Assembly: GCA_963978905.1 (NCBI GenBank)
Contig: OZ022260.1
Span: 2,655,725 to 2,719,724, forward strand
Source of the DNA: Trichostrongylus colubriformis
Lineage: Eukaryota > Nematoda > Chromadorea > Rhabditida > Trichostrongylidae
Length of the DNA: 64,000 nucleotides
Direction of reading: 5' to 3'
In this document: piece by piece, positions 23,441-40,349 of the stretch
Position numbering within the stretch: the first letter of the stretch is position 1
Layout: the number at the start of each line of letters is the position of its first letter
Position numbers and translations under genes: made by a program
The notes under the pieces: model-generated
Database searches by the model: none
The model's input: the letters and a program-made list of their open reading frames with translations, nothing else
Told to the model about the DNA's origin: nothing

Positions 23441-26062
23441 ATGAAGTTTGGTTATGATTATGGTCTTCAGGTGCCCTCGATGCATCCAGACGCCGTCAGT
23501 ATTGATGCTACGGCTCCAAATGGCGACACTGTGCAGTCGCAACAGTATCTGGAACAAATCGCCGTTGCAAATGATTGGAGGCCTAAAAAGAAGAAGCCGG
23601 CGCCTACGAAAAAGGTGGGCGGTTCTATTCCAGGCTGTCTGTATTCACCTCATTGTCAGCGCTTTGTTTTCAGGCTGATCTTGGAGACCTCGTGATTGAT
23701 AATGAGTTACGTGCGTTAGTTGGATTGAATAAGCTGAAGTTGAAGACAGTAACGGGAAACACTGAAGAAGTTCGCGAGCATAGCGAAAAGGCTATAGAAC
23801 GGAAGGGAATAAGAAAGGAGAAGAAGTTAACCCCAGCGAAAAAGGTGACGATTTCCATTGGGACGGAAGCATAGCATGGCTAAGGAAACCGATATTTCAG
23901 AAGATCTTAAAAACACGAGAAAATTCGGTGATTCCGGAATCGCAAGGCATCATTTGCTCTTTCAGTCCCACACCATTGGACGAAATGGTTATCAATCTTC
24001 TTAAAAAACTCAAGAAACAAATCGACGCTGTGTATGAGGTCAATCAAACGAAGGTAGGTTTTTTGATCAATTTATTTACGCATAGGTAGCCTTCACAATA
24101 TTGGAAAATGCAGTAATTGCCAGTGAATGCAACAGAAACAGCGAAATGGTTGAGAATGCTCTGAGTTTCGATGCAAGATGTGTAGTGGAGAACACGGGGA
24201 GTGATTAGTGTAGTGTTTTCTGCCCCTGGTTCGCCTTAAAGACACCGGAGTGAGGTTATTTTGGTAGATGTGGGCAAATGAAGATGAGGATGCTCAGCAC
24301 TGTAATAGTAGAGAAAGAATGAAATAAAACGGCGAAAAGCCGATAAATAAGCCCGCGAAACCCCTTCTCCTTGTCTTTTGCGTCCCTCTTCACCAACCAG
24401 TGGGACAAATTATAGATGGGCGAGGGGGCCAAATCATCGGCCGCGAACGTTGTTCGCCTTAGCCGGCAACTTCCCCGACGGATGAACGGCGGCACGACTC
24501 GCAGCTACGGGATTGTGATACTACCCTAATCCGCGCTTTTTCAATGCTAGTTTCGTTACACATCATCTCTTTTGAAGTGGGAAGTTTGTTTCTAGAGAAT
24601 ATGTATTCCTAGTTCTCACTTTCTCCTTGCTCTCGTGGTGCCTTTCAAGTACGGTAGCTCTAAGCCGATGAAGGGTTATTCGCAGCTAATTGCTCCCATG
24701 ACTCGTCGACTTGTCCGCCTAAATAAGCAGTCTAGCAAGACGAAACACTGGCACTCAAAACAGCTGGTATATTTTTTGTAGTGCTTGCGTAATAATAAGT
24801 GCTTACGATCCTTCGAATTCGCGATTTTGATTGGAACTGTAGGCTTCACATTCTCTAAGGAGCAGCAGAGGGTAGCCTCTCTCCGTACCCCTTCAGTTTC
24901 CGCCCCAGGGAAAAAAGATAGTGGGAGGTGCTAAGAATTGAATCTTCCGCAAACTAATGTGGTGTGGCATCAATTTTTTTTAGCATCTGCCTCCATGTCT
25001 TAGCTATTAGTGACCATTTGAGCGTTGTTCTCGGCGACTACCACGACAGAAACTTTTCCATTGCCGTTACTATATGCCTTTTTCGTTGGCCTTCCATCTC
25101 TTTTATGAGTGATCAAAGGTACAGAAACAAAATTTTCATTGAAGTCATTCAGGCAAGGGCAAAAAGGTCATTCGTTTGTGGACTCCACGAATCACTCAAA
25201 CATGTGCGAGCAGAAAACGTGAAATGCGTGATTGTGGCAAGAAATCTCGATGAAGAATTAATGTCAGGTATTTTTTGGTCTATGATTTGTATATTTCTAC
25301 ACCTAGATATGTTACAATTGCTTACGAAGCCAACAGCCAACAACAACAAACACATTTGTGCTTTGCGTGTAAAAAGAGAGAAGGGAGTAGTAACAGCTTT
25401 TCAATTTTTGGAAGTGATCAAGAGGGAGCCTTTCATTTTGATGGATAGGAACGCAGAGGATTGAACGCTCAAGTGAGAGAGTCCCAGACGGTAGCGAACC
25501 GCGTCGTTATTCCCACGGGGCACGGCGATTAGAATGGCAATGGCTGCGATCGCGCTTATTCAAGTTCTCCCAAAGAGGTTCAAGTTTGTTTGTAGTACAG
25601 AGAGTTTTACCAATTCATGAACTCCGGTTTCGCGGTATACTTCTTTCCTCATCGGTATTTTTTCTATGATTTTAGGTCCGTCACTCTTCCACGTTCTTCG
25701 TGATGAATGCACATGTCGTCAGATTCCGCTTGTGCATGCATCGTCGAAAAGATTGTTAAGTCGGGCCGTACAAAAGTTTCCCTACACAAACATCATTGCT
25801 CTGTTTCATTTTCATGGGTTTGAGGTAAACTTGCACCTTCTTTTCTTTGCAACTGGCTCTTTCTGCACATCGCTGCTACATATAATATTGTTTTTCCCAT
25901 TTCTAGGATCTATAGGGAGAATATTACGCTTTTCACAGCGATGATTGCAGGGGCTTTACCGTGGTATTATCCAGCAGTGGAAGGAAAGCGTCTCTCATAT
26001 ACGTTACCATCTCGACCAAAGATCACTGTTTCCCTGATGTCTGGTGGGTTTCCAATTTGTAA
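23441..26062 (+). CDS. SECISBP2: SECISBP2-like L7Ae-domain RNA-binding protein
   Basis: Probable SECIS-binding protein 2, which binds selenoprotein mRNA 3' hairpins and recruits the Sec elongation machinery. Exons: 23441-23614, 23674-23844, 23901-24053, 24650-24766, an L7Ae exon ending 25267, 25676-25824, 25916-26062. The N-terminal exons are Lys-rich and low in family motifs. The L7Ae core is clear: RAKRSFVCGLHESLKHVR, VKCVIVARNL, a second half CRQIPLVHASSKRLLSRAVQK, and NIIALFHFHGFE. The Gly in CGLHE fits the RNA-contact position of the family. The acceptor of the L7Ae exon (somewhere in 24980-25100) is not settled. The stop at 26060-26062 overlaps an AATAAA. A different L7Ae protein is possible, but the spacing and Arg-Leu/Gly-Leu block favour SBP2. 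Confidence 0.8.
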
Positions 26063-27543
26063 TAAAATGTTCTTGACGTTTAAATAGAAATGGAGAGCAT
26101 AATTGCTAATTTATCTTCCTTGTTTTCAATTTTGATCTTTAAATTCTTTTGTAAGACTTTTTTCTTTTTTCATCGTCCCATTATCGTGATGTCCTGGAGA
26201 TGAAATATTCAGCAACAAGTAGCTGAGGCTCTATCGAGTACATTGAGCCTTTGCCTTTTTCAGAAAAAAAGACATTGGAGGGAGGTGGTGAAGAATAAAT
26301 TGAAACAGAGCCTGTATCTGCAGACGTGACAAGAAATCTGTGAGCGGAAATGAGAAGACGGCATGGCCAGCAGTTGTGCTGATGGAGAACAGGCACAGAA
26401 TGGCAAATATTCATGTGACCATGACATATGTTTTGCATTCATTTGATTAGTTTCCGAATGTTACTCATGCCTTGTAGGTGTCATGTGAACCATTGAGCGT
26501 TTTAAGTGAAGACCATCTTACGGAGAATGTGGTTGTATCGTCCAATCATGGCGTAGTCTATGGGGAAAGTGTACAAAAAGCCTAATAAATGTGTAAATGT
26601 CGTTGGGTTTCCTTGATTTCTAAACTTGATTGCAAGAATTTGTGATTCATTCTCGCTCACTGTATTTATTAGGTTGACGTTGAATTTCGCGATACAGCGT
26701 TTTTGTGACTTGACGACTTTGAGCATTGTCGCACTTTCGCACGCTATTTGCAACCTCGAAATTCTGCAGTGCCGCGACTTGAAATGCGAAGTCGCGGCGC
26801 CGCTCTGCAAAATCGCGAAGTCTGACATCGGCCAAAGCGTTTCGTGGGCTTGTTTTGCTCATTCGTAACTTTTCATTTATTTTCCTTTTATTCGTGCTAC
26901 AGAGCGGTCGCTTTTTCTGTTGCTGCTTTTCACTCAAGCCGTGGCTGTGCAGTTTTTTTTTTCGTGCGGTGGTTGGAGATACTAACTGTTTTCTTTTGCC
27001 GAATAATATTTTCGAAGTAGTCATGTTTAGCATTGGTTCAAGGTTATACTCCTACTTTTGGTATCTGCTGGATTCTTCTCCGGCATTCTGTTGTTCCTAT
27101 GTTGAAGCATATATGTAGTATTGCCGCTACTGTTTTGTGTTGTGAAAGCGAAGTTGGTTTTGTGCTAGGAATACCTGTGCCATCATGCGATTGGTACTGT
27201 AACGTCCTTGGGTCTGTTGCGCATATCTCCCTTTGTAATCGGCTAATGGGCCGATTAACCGATTTACTGGGCGCAGCATGAATCTCTGGCTATGTGTGGC
27301 TTTTGCTTCTTCCCTTATTATTACCGGTAAGGCTTTGGAATCATTGTTGTATTGATTATGGGAACAGGAAATGGTGGTGCCGGTTATGGTCTGAAAACGA
27401 TAAAATATCTATTGACCTGTGCTGAAACCTATTATGGTACTGTGACTGTTCTGACCAGTTGGCATTTATTTTCACAGATCCCTTAGTCTGTTAACGAATA
27501 ACGTGCGGCTAAGTGTTGTGATTTAGTAAAAAGATCTGGGTGC
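26063..27543. other. Intergenic region without recognised gene
   Basis: Open frames on both strands around 26502-27281 overlap each other and lack motifs. No transposon ends were recognised. Part of this region must serve as promoter and 5' UTR of the downstream thioesterase. Confidence 0.4.
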
Positions 27544-32017
<4,474 letters not shown>

Positions 32018-33391
32018 TCATCGAAGTGATGAGATAGTCAGTTTTTCGTACTCTGTATTGTGCTAGACTCAGTGAAGTGATACTTGTATACCCAAAACAC
32101 ACCTATGTACTGGAAAGTCAGCTCGCATCCATTCCATTCTCTTTAAATTCTGATGTTTTGCACTCGATTAGCTCAAACTTGAGATAATTAACTAATAAAG
32201 TATTCAGACCTCGTTTTCTCTAAGTAATGGTTTTAGATCTGAAATTTTCTCTGATTGGTTTTGTGAATACTCTTTTTGGTAATATTAGGTGTGTAGCAGT
32301 TGAGGAATTCGAGCTCGTGAAAAATTCGAGCATCTCAGCATTGTCACGTCTATGTATGGGCAGCAGAGTCTTAAACTTCCGGTTTCATAGCTTCAGGGCT
32401 CCAAATTGTATTTTATTTATTTATTTGTTTCTTTCTGAAGCACAAATTGAAAGGTTGCTAAATACTGTAAAAGGGCAACGTTCTATACGCCTCAGTGGAA
32501 GAAAGCTGCTAGCAAACTTCGTCTTATTCCGATTTCCGTATTCTGATTCCCTGCAGAAGTACGTTATTATTTTTGGCTGCTTTCATTCAGAATTTGCTGT
32601 GAGGTGCTTACCAAAAGGTCACTGGGATTCCACAGGCCCATATAATGGCCACTGGAAGGCTGTGCCCTTACGTAGAATATCGCACCGCCGCGTGCTGTGT
32701 GACGCGACGCGGCACCCTTAGCACTGTGTAGTCGGTTTGGGACCCAGCAGCGACTCCTCTGGTCTATGCATGACATCGCATGCCGTCGTGCAAAATGCTG
32801 ACGAAAGGGGACGCACCCTCAAATGCTGGTGCGGTATTAGCACTTGCAACCCACCAGCAGTTCTGTCTCATGTTGCGTGAGGTCGTAACGCAGACGCTCG
32901 TATTAACATTGCCTAAACCCACAGGGTAGATGTAGTGTGAGTCGTTTATGGAAAATTTGTTAAAAATTGTTTTATCAACAATTTCATCATCAACATATGT
33001 AACAATGGTGAAAAACATTACAAATCACTTTTCTCGTGCAGCTTTAATGGACAATATACCCGTTTTTCGAAGAAAGTTGTGTCATACACGGAAAGATCAT
33101 AACGGCAATGAGAATTACATGATATTTGCCCTAATAGAATGTAAAAATTATGAAAAAAATAAAAACAAGACTAGACTAGCAACACAGCACAAGTGAATAA
33201 TCGTGAATAAAAAATATTGGAAAACAATCGACATGCTGGTGGCTTGAGCCCCGCCCACAGTGGGTGGAGCTTCGACAGCTAAGTGATTAGCGGTTTTCTT
33301 CTAATCTTTCCTACATAATGTATATTGTGATAAAAAACAAGTTATTATGCTGTTAATCTCAAGTAATAGATACGCTGTTGATATAATATAT
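32018..33391. other. Convergent intergenic region LYPLA / GT14
   Basis: AATAAA-like TAATAAAG near 32190 probably ends the LYPLA transcript. The rest contains degenerate GC-rich inverted segments (about 32630-32780) and AT-rich DNA. The inverted copy of the LYPLA-intron repeat lies at 33344-33398. No gene is recognised. Confidence 0.5.
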
Positions 33392-36300
33392 CTAGAATAG
33401 CCATAAAGGGTGCGTGAGATTCTCGTAGGAGACACCGGCACTCAACTCCACTTGTGGAAGCTGTTGATAGGGTGTGATGTTCAGCTGTAGAGGCTTGCTT
33501 TCCCGTAAACGTATAGCCTGAAATGACTCTTCACTTTTTTTGAAACAAAGCATCTTCACGCTCTGTACTGCGCTACACGATGGAGCTTTTACCTTCAATC
33601 CACAGAAGTATGCGGCTGGCTCGAATTCGATATAGAGCTTGTGAGCGACCAGATGTGGTTGCTCGAGGACGTTTGCGATGTCATCTACACCAAAAATACA
33701 CGATCCAGACGATAATTTACCTGGAAAGATGATAGGCTACGGAGGCAATAACTGATTTTTGTAGTGCATGTAAGATGGGTTATCTTGATTAGGCTGCGGC
33801 ACCACTTCGACCGAAAATCGCCTGCTCAGCTGGGATATAATCATCTGTGTAAATTTTCGTGCTCTTTTGCTAACCTGCGCCCTTCTGTACCTACAGTCAC
33901 TCCGGTAATGGATAGTTCTAGAATCTGAAAATAGCTTCAAGCATTGAGCCACGAAACTAAATATTATCTCTATCTGTCGCTTAGGGAAAGGAACATGAAG
34001 TACTCGAGAACGTAGCCGTACATTGATAGAATCTGCGATTTGCCGTGTTTTCAATATGACATCGCCCATAACCCGGAACAGCGTTGCAGAAGGCACGGTT
34101 TGCAAGCGCTAGACGGCACGCCAACTTATTGTAAGCATGTTGTCACGTAGGCATAAACCTCACTTTGAACGTATCCACATGGAGATCCGGATCGACATTG
34201 TTTTTTATAGAGTCTGTTGGTCAAATACCACTCGACGTTTAGAGAGAAGCCTTTGAATTGTACCAACTCACCACGGCATCGTTTAGTATCCCAGAGTTGA
34301 TATCGTGACAAATAATAGCGCATCATGACTGAATGATTTTGGAAGCGTGCTACTTCGTCTGTGTGGTTTTTACGGTAGTTTTCACGATACTCAATCCACT
34401 TGGCCGCATCTGTACCGCCAGGTAACGGAAATTCTGAAGTCAAGCCGTATGGAAACTTGTTTGATCCGTGAACGCTATTTCACGCCTCTTTTTGGACAGT
34501 TAATCGTCCATATCGTTTGAAACAAAGAGAAATAAGTATGGGACTTACTGTCGACATTCCCTGAGAGGGTTGCCCAGAAGCTTTCGTCTGGAATGGATGT
34601 GTTCCGAAGAAAATTCAGCAGATCACGGGCTTCTGTGCTCTGAAAATACAGACGAGTACATATAAGTTTAGCCATTTATGTGTACTCGGCAGTCTATCGT
34701 CATCTGCAATGAAATACACGGCAGAGTTCACGCTACCTTTCTTTTCCAACATGCGTCTCCCCTTTGACAACACTATCTCATTTGCAGCTGAGCGCTGCAG
34801 CCAAGTATGTCCACTCACGGCCACTCACTGAATGGGAATTTGGCTCACCTGGACTATTCGATCCACGGCCTTTCTGGGCACTGTAGCTGACAGAGAGGAT
34901 TTGAATAGTGGTAGAGGGGCGGACTCTATCTATGAAACAAGGTATCAGTGTAGTGTCGTATGTGGGAATCGCTACAATACTCACTCTTTTGCTGCGAACT
35001 CGTTGCCGTTGGAACTGTGTAAATTCCGTATTTACCGTATCATTCCATGCTTTAAGAATTTCAACCATTTCACGATTGGTCTTGAGTGGAATGTCTACTC
35101 CAGAGAGATACTGTAAAGTTTGAGATTGCTGAATTCCGGTGGCATTAGTACTCATTGGGCGTGGTCTAGGATGCAAAGTGAAAGAATGGGGTGGGATAAA
35201 ATGTAAATAACAATCAATTGTAAGTAGTGAAATGTAAATCTTCAGAAATCACCTGAAAATACTTCCAAGGTGTTCCACTTTTTGACAGAACCTTTAGACA
35301 TTCATAAGTTGAATTGATGATCTCAAATGATCCCCAGTCAATACGTGGCCGGTGCTAAACGATTCATAATAAGCCATCTCTGTGGGGCTGCCGCGACGCG
35401 ACCGCTCGCAGCTACATTTCAGTTGATGCAGTGCACATTATTGAGATTGACGTAGTGGGTTGTGCGTTCAACGAAACAGGCGTAATATCGAGGCACTCGA
35501 AAATCCTTCATATTAGAAACTTTTGAAAGTTCTCCGAAAAACTCACCAATACTTGAATATTTTCGAAACACTTGTCAACTTCATCCATGAGAAGTTTGTA
35601 CATTGTGTCAGCTCCTCCACTGACCGCTATACAATACTGATTCTGTGGCCGATAGAACGAACTGAGCATGAAGAGAGTCTGAAGAACTTTTTTTGAATTA
35701 CTTATTGCATATAGATTTTAGTGGCGTTTATACTGGATGCGTTAAGGGGGTAGAGTCTGCGAACGCGTTGGTTCTAGTTGATAAATAATGGCAAAGTGTG
35801 GGAAACAGGATCTACTTCATTCGCTCAAAGAGGAAAGGTAGCGAGGTGATGCTTTTAGGTGATTGATGTATTCGAAAATGTCGTCTTTAGAACTCCAGTC
35901 TCTTGACGAAATTTCTATCGAGAGAGGGTGGCCGAACTCAGTTTTGAACGCAATGTGTCTTCAATAACGGGGCTGTGTCTTCACTGATCCACAGAATTCC
36001 AATCCCGCAGGGAGATTTCTTTCAGGGGCGTGATTTGTGGACGCAACGTACAGAACGACGCAACGTTCTCACCTACAAGATTCTTCTTTTGCATGCTGCC
36101 ATTACCTACAGGACTGCAATCTCGCGACGAGATTTTTTCTAAGGGGACGTGGCCAAACTTAATTTTGGATATGACATTTCTGAACCAACAGATCTCTCCT
36201 CTTGCGCTCTGTCTCATCCGATCATACAGTGTATTGCTGTGTACTGTCTCCAAAATTCAAACCACTTACTTGGACCAGATTTTTGTAGACGATTAAGCCA

Positions 36301-38092
36301 TATGCCAACGGGTAGTCACGTTCTTCTTGTGACACTGGTTTTCGATCAAAACCAAAAAGACTACGAATTGCAAAACACCTGAATAACCCTTGTGTGATTA
36401 TTTTATTACTTTATTGGCTCGGCATTTGGCAAGCCTAAATCTGACGGTCGTAGGAGGTTCTTGGAAATAACACGCTTGTATGTGGCTATTCACTAAGCGT
36501 TCAACTCGGCCACGGCCATAATGAAATATGCCTAATGTCATCTCTCTAACTCTCTCACATCTCATTATCTCGCTCACCCCCTGTTGAAGTTGCCAAGTAT
36601 TAACACACCTATCTTCAGCGTCTAATAGAAGTTTTTCCACAGCATACATAACATATCATACTCAGCGCCGGCAAGGCGTGGTCACGTTCACAAGCAGTGA
36701 GGCAGAGTAACAGGGAATTGCAGACACGGCAACGAGGCACGGTGTCACAGGCGGAAACGCAGAGATACGCAGCCACGCTCGCCAGCACCGCAGAGTATGA
36801 ACGCGGCCTATGACTTTTTGGTCGATTTCGCCGCGTAGCTTACCGCACGCGACGATCATGATTCACGTTCTGGCGACCACATATGGCAGGTGGTAAGCTC
36901 ACAACCCACACTTAGAAAAGCACACTTGTTCGAGCAAACATGTTGCCCTGCTCTGGAAATTGTACGTTCCTAACTGCTTATCGCGCGACACGACTGGACC
37001 TAATGTCACACACTGGTTATCATTCCTCGACCTCGGCTTCTACGACCGTTTGACGCTCGTTCTTCTGTCTCGCTTGAAGACTCTTTTCGAGCTCATTTTA
37101 CTATTCATATCAATCTCAGGGACATGAATATGCGGCGCCAAGCTAGGACGAGACGTCGCTACATACCACGTGCGAATTCGCGCGGGAAACGGAGGTCTGG
37201 ACTCAGGACTATTCATTAAGCGTTCAACTCGCACACGGCCATAATGAAGTATGTCTACGTCATCTCTCTAACTCTCTCACATCTCATTATCTCGCTCACC
37301 CCCATTTGAAGTAGTTAAGTATAAACGCACCTATCCTCAGCGTCTAATAGAAGTTTTTCCACAGCATATGTATTATACTGCATAAGTTTAGCTTCTTGGG
37401 TAAGGTTTGGATCGTTGTGAAATATACCATCACAATTAATTTCTGGAAATGTGACCTCGGCCAGGTTGACATGTTTTTCATCCTCAGGAAGCCTCTAGAG
37501 CACTCACCTATTCGATCTAGGAGATCGGCATATTCCATTTCATAATATGGTTTGAGTAGGCGGGTGCTGAAATAATAACACAGGAACTGAAACATAGACC
37601 AAGAAATCCACCCACGCTGTGCATGTGGTGGAGCGTGACGGCGATCTGTACCTCCTGTCACTTTCCATAAAGTTTTTTCTCCTTCGTATTCCCCCACAAT
37701 CATGTTTACTCCACTCGTTCTCTACTGTCTGCTGCCGCTGCGATTGCATTCATGCTTGGAGACGACTACCGCAACACGTCCGCTACGCGGACCTCACAAC
37801 GCTATTTATTGGTCTGTTTGACCGTATTGTAAAAGCTCTTAGTGATTGCCAAATGTCACAACAAGCTGGCGGTCAAAACAGCGACATGCACGCTGGGTGG
37901 CGTTACGGTTGCGTTGCGGCAGTGGAGACTATTGCGATCGCCAAACGCCAAGTTATGCAATCCAAGGTCTGATAATGAGAGAGAATGGGCTTACAAGTAG
38001 CTCCAGAATAGGTGTTTGATGAGGAACCAGAAACAACATCCATAAATCAGCAGTAGAATGACTTTGATGGCGCCGATCCTCTGGTGTTGCAT
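33392..38092 (-). CDS. Core-2/I-branching type GT14 glycosyltransferase
   Basis: Type II Golgi beta-1,6-N-acetylglucosaminyltransferase-like enzyme (GT14 Branch domain), of the kind expanded in nematodes. Twelve exons: 38092-37995, 37566-37508, 37442-37331, 36378-36270, 35678-35547, 35354-35253, 35110-34985, 34929-34849, 34639-34549, 34433-34272, 33720-33593, 33517-33392; all in phase, 441 residues. The start MQHQRIGAIKVILLLIYGCC gives a signal anchor; TTTCAG six bases before the ATG suggests leader splicing. Landmarks: EINCDGIF, SQEERDYPLAYGLIVYK, FYRPQNQYC, RIDWGSFEIIN, YLSGVDIPLKTN, PLPLFKSS, PDESFWATL (presumed catalytic Glu), CIFGVDDI and FEPAAYFC. Acceptor sugar unknown. Intron 3 contains a partial duplicate of exon 3 and a MITE. 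The stop codon falls inside a repeat shared with the LYPLA intron. Confidence 0.93.
36485..36655 (-). repeat. Duplicated exon-3 end and donor of the GT14 gene
   Basis: About 165 bp repeats 37205-37375. It holds the last 15 or so codons of exon 3 (YAVEKLLLDAEDR), its donor and the intron start, but no acceptor. A family A MITE (36657-36810) lies exactly at its upstream edge. The spare donor could only be used through mis-splicing. It is probably a pseudo-exon. Confidence 0.88.
36657..36810. repeat. MITE family A copy in GT14 intron 3
   Basis: Ends near CATACTCAGCGCCGGC and CAGAGTATGAACGCGGCCTA. The interior has GCAACGAGGCACGGTGTCAC and GGCGGAAACGCAGAG, typical of family A. Confidence 0.82.
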
Positions 38093-39368
38093 ACGCCTCT
38101 GAAATTTATTTGTATTTAAAAGGAAATGATTAGCCGTTTTTGAAAATGTGAGACACATTGGTGAATCTTTTTTTTCAAACAGCCTACTGGGAAATTCAAG
38201 GACGGACAAATGAATCAGCGCGTGAATTACGGTATTCACGAGTGTCAGCATTGTACCGCAGACGCATTGTTGTGGCTTTGTACCAAAAGAAATGCAGTGC
38301 CAGTCGAGTAAATTATGACATGATATGATAGTGTTTTTTAAATAAATTTTTGGCATAGAAATTTTGGAATCTTTGTAGAATATTCACGCCTTTCTTATCT
38401 CCATTATTTTCCATTTGTTTGTTTATCAAACGCTTTGCTTACTAATTTTATAGGCAAGTGAAAACCTCTGCGGAAAAACGTGGGTCGAAATATTTAGATC
38501 AAATTGAAAGTGAGTAAATGAGTAAATTCGAGATTAAGAATTCAAGGTACAAAATGAGCTGAAAAATAGGCATTTTGCAGTGACCATTCAGCGATTATAC
38601 TTACATTCTCGGGATTTGGTTAGGGAGCGCTCTGTATTCTTCTGATGATTCTCCTCCTACTCCTGGCTTATTCACTTCCTCTCTAAGGAACGACTTTATC
38701 CCTATGCTCGATAATTTGGAGTCTTTTGTACAAATCACAATATTAATTATTGCCACCATATTCCTTCTAAGAACGCGTTTATACTCGGCGGCGACAGGGC
38801 GCAGGCTGCATTCACAGACACCGAGGCAGAGTTGCACAGGGTCGAGGCAGAGATGACGCAGGCAACGAGACAGTGTGGCAAGGGTGGAGACGCAGAGACA
38901 TGCAGCCACGGCCTGGCAGCGGCATCGCGAAGTGTGAACGCGGCCTAATGACGTAGCCCATTACCTATGCTGACATCCCACCCTTTTGTTTAGAGTGGCC
39001 AATCACCTGAGCGAACATCCCGCTATTTTTATTTTGATAAACGATCACATTTAAAGTTACTCCGCTCCTTTTGTTGGACAGCCAGTCACCTACGGGGACT
39101 TTTTTATTGGAGTAATCATTTACTATTTTCTCCAATTTTTTTCACGCTTTTTGTTCGACGTCATCCACGACACTGTTGCCCCTCTCTTCCGTCTGACATT
39201 ACAGACAAACGTATAGCTTATACACTGCAAATTACACAGGTAGTACAGTAAGCATGGGTGCCGCATGTACAGTCTTAGAAATAAAAATAAAAGTTGATTA
39301 AAATAAGATAAGTGATTGTTGATAGAAGTGAAATTTAAAATAAAATATGAATACCTAACACTAGTCAG
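38093..39368. other. Region upstream of GT14
   Basis: AT-rich DNA expected to hold the GT14 promoter, then a family A MITE at 38771-38948 and further unique DNA. No gene is recognised. Confidence 0.45.
38771..38948. repeat. MITE family A copy
   Basis: Ends AACGCGTTTATACTCGGCGG and GTGTGAACGCGGCCTAA, with interior GCAACGAGACAGTGTGGCA matching other copies. Confidence 0.8.
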
Positions 39369-39533
39369 AGTTACTACAAGGATGCTGAGTTATGGGCAAA
39401 AGCTTCGGTGCCGGACGGGACTCGAACCCGCACTTCATCCTTTCCGGGGATATGTGCTAATGGATGAAGTGCGGGTTCGAGTCCCGTCCGGCACCGAAGC
39501 TTTTGCCCATAACTCAGCATCCTTGTAGTAACT
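39369..39533. repeat. Perfect 72-bp palindrome carrying a tRNA 3' half
   Basis: Arms 39369-39440 and 39462-39533 are exact reverse complements around 21 nt. The right arm contains GCGGGTTCGAGTCCCGT, a textbook T-arm (5-bp stem, TTCGAGT loop), followed by CCGGCACCG like an acceptor strand. The loop and arm start contain TGCTAAT, as in tRNA-Ser(GCU) anticodon loops. The 5' side is not a D-arm but the inverse of the T-arm, so this cannot fold as a tRNA. It is probably an inverted duplication of a tRNA fragment or tRNA-derived element. Confidence 0.9.
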
Positions 39534-40110
39534 TTCGCATCGCGAGCTGCGGCGATAAACAGCAGTTATCAAAAATTAAAAAACTAGTCAGAGTATTTTT
39601 TTTTCTCTACCCTAAAACTAAGCTAGGATTGTATGATCATTTGGAAATTGAAACCGATTCGACCCCTATGTCATTTTTCGACTCTGGGCCAAATCAAGTG
39701 CTCGTAATATTGCAGTTGTACTGGTGAAACCAAGGAAACCTGATCGCTGTCATTTGTCATCCCATTCGGAAGAAATGGCTATTGCAAATATCAGTTTTTC
39801 AGTTCCATTCCATTTCAATCTATTCACAACGTGATTTTATAGAATCTGCGTAAAGTGCCGTTCGGTTGTTCAATGCAAAATCGATTTTGACCGTGAACAA
39901 CAGTGTCACTCTCAGGTGTCCCGCGACTTTCATATATCATAGTAGAGGTTTCTTTGGGGAAACAAAAAATCAATAATGTGTTGTACAGAAAAGCTACCCT
40001 TCAGTGGGATATAGCACAAGATTGGTTGTATGACAATGGCTAAGGTGCTGGCTTAATGTTCACATGGTCATAAGATCAAATCTCGTCTGAGACAACTAGG
40101 CTTCGTGCTA

Positions 40111-40340
40111 GGGTGTATATCACTAGGACAAAACCGTCGCGTGGCCGTGTTCGGCACGCGACGGGATAGTGCGAGTTATGCGCGCCGTATTGGATGGGTC
40201 TTGAAGCGATGACAGTGCTCTACGCCTCATTCTATGCGTAATCGCTTCAGGACTCAACTAATACGGCGCGCATAGCTCGCACCATCCCGTCGCGTGCCGA
40301 ACACAGCCACGCGACGGTTTTGTCCTAGTGATATACACCC
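40111..40340. mobile_element. Foldback element with 9-bp target duplication (MULE-like MITE)
   Basis: A 230-bp element. The ends GGGTGTATATCACTAGGACA and its inverse are near-perfect and extend through most of the length. The identical 9-mer TTCGTGCTA flanks both sides (40102-40110 and 40341-40349). Long terminal inverted repeats with a 9-bp duplication point to a Mutator-like origin. It is non-coding. The well-kept arms and intact duplication suggest a recent insertion. Confidence 0.9.
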
Positions 40341-40349
40341 TTCGTGCTA

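Noticed and set aside
26502..27281. Several overlapping frames of 80-128 aa
   Set aside because: Mutually overlapping on both strands, low complexity, no motif.
37443..37500. Open frame LPEDEKHVNLAEV as part of GT14 exon 3, implying a frameshift
   Set aside because: Using the acceptor TTTCCAG at 37443-37449 restores phase with exon 2; the open stretch is intron and no frameshift is needed.
39414..39495. Functional tRNA gene at the T-arm near 39471
   Set aside because: The 5' half is an inverted copy of the 3' half; no D-arm or paired acceptor stem can form.
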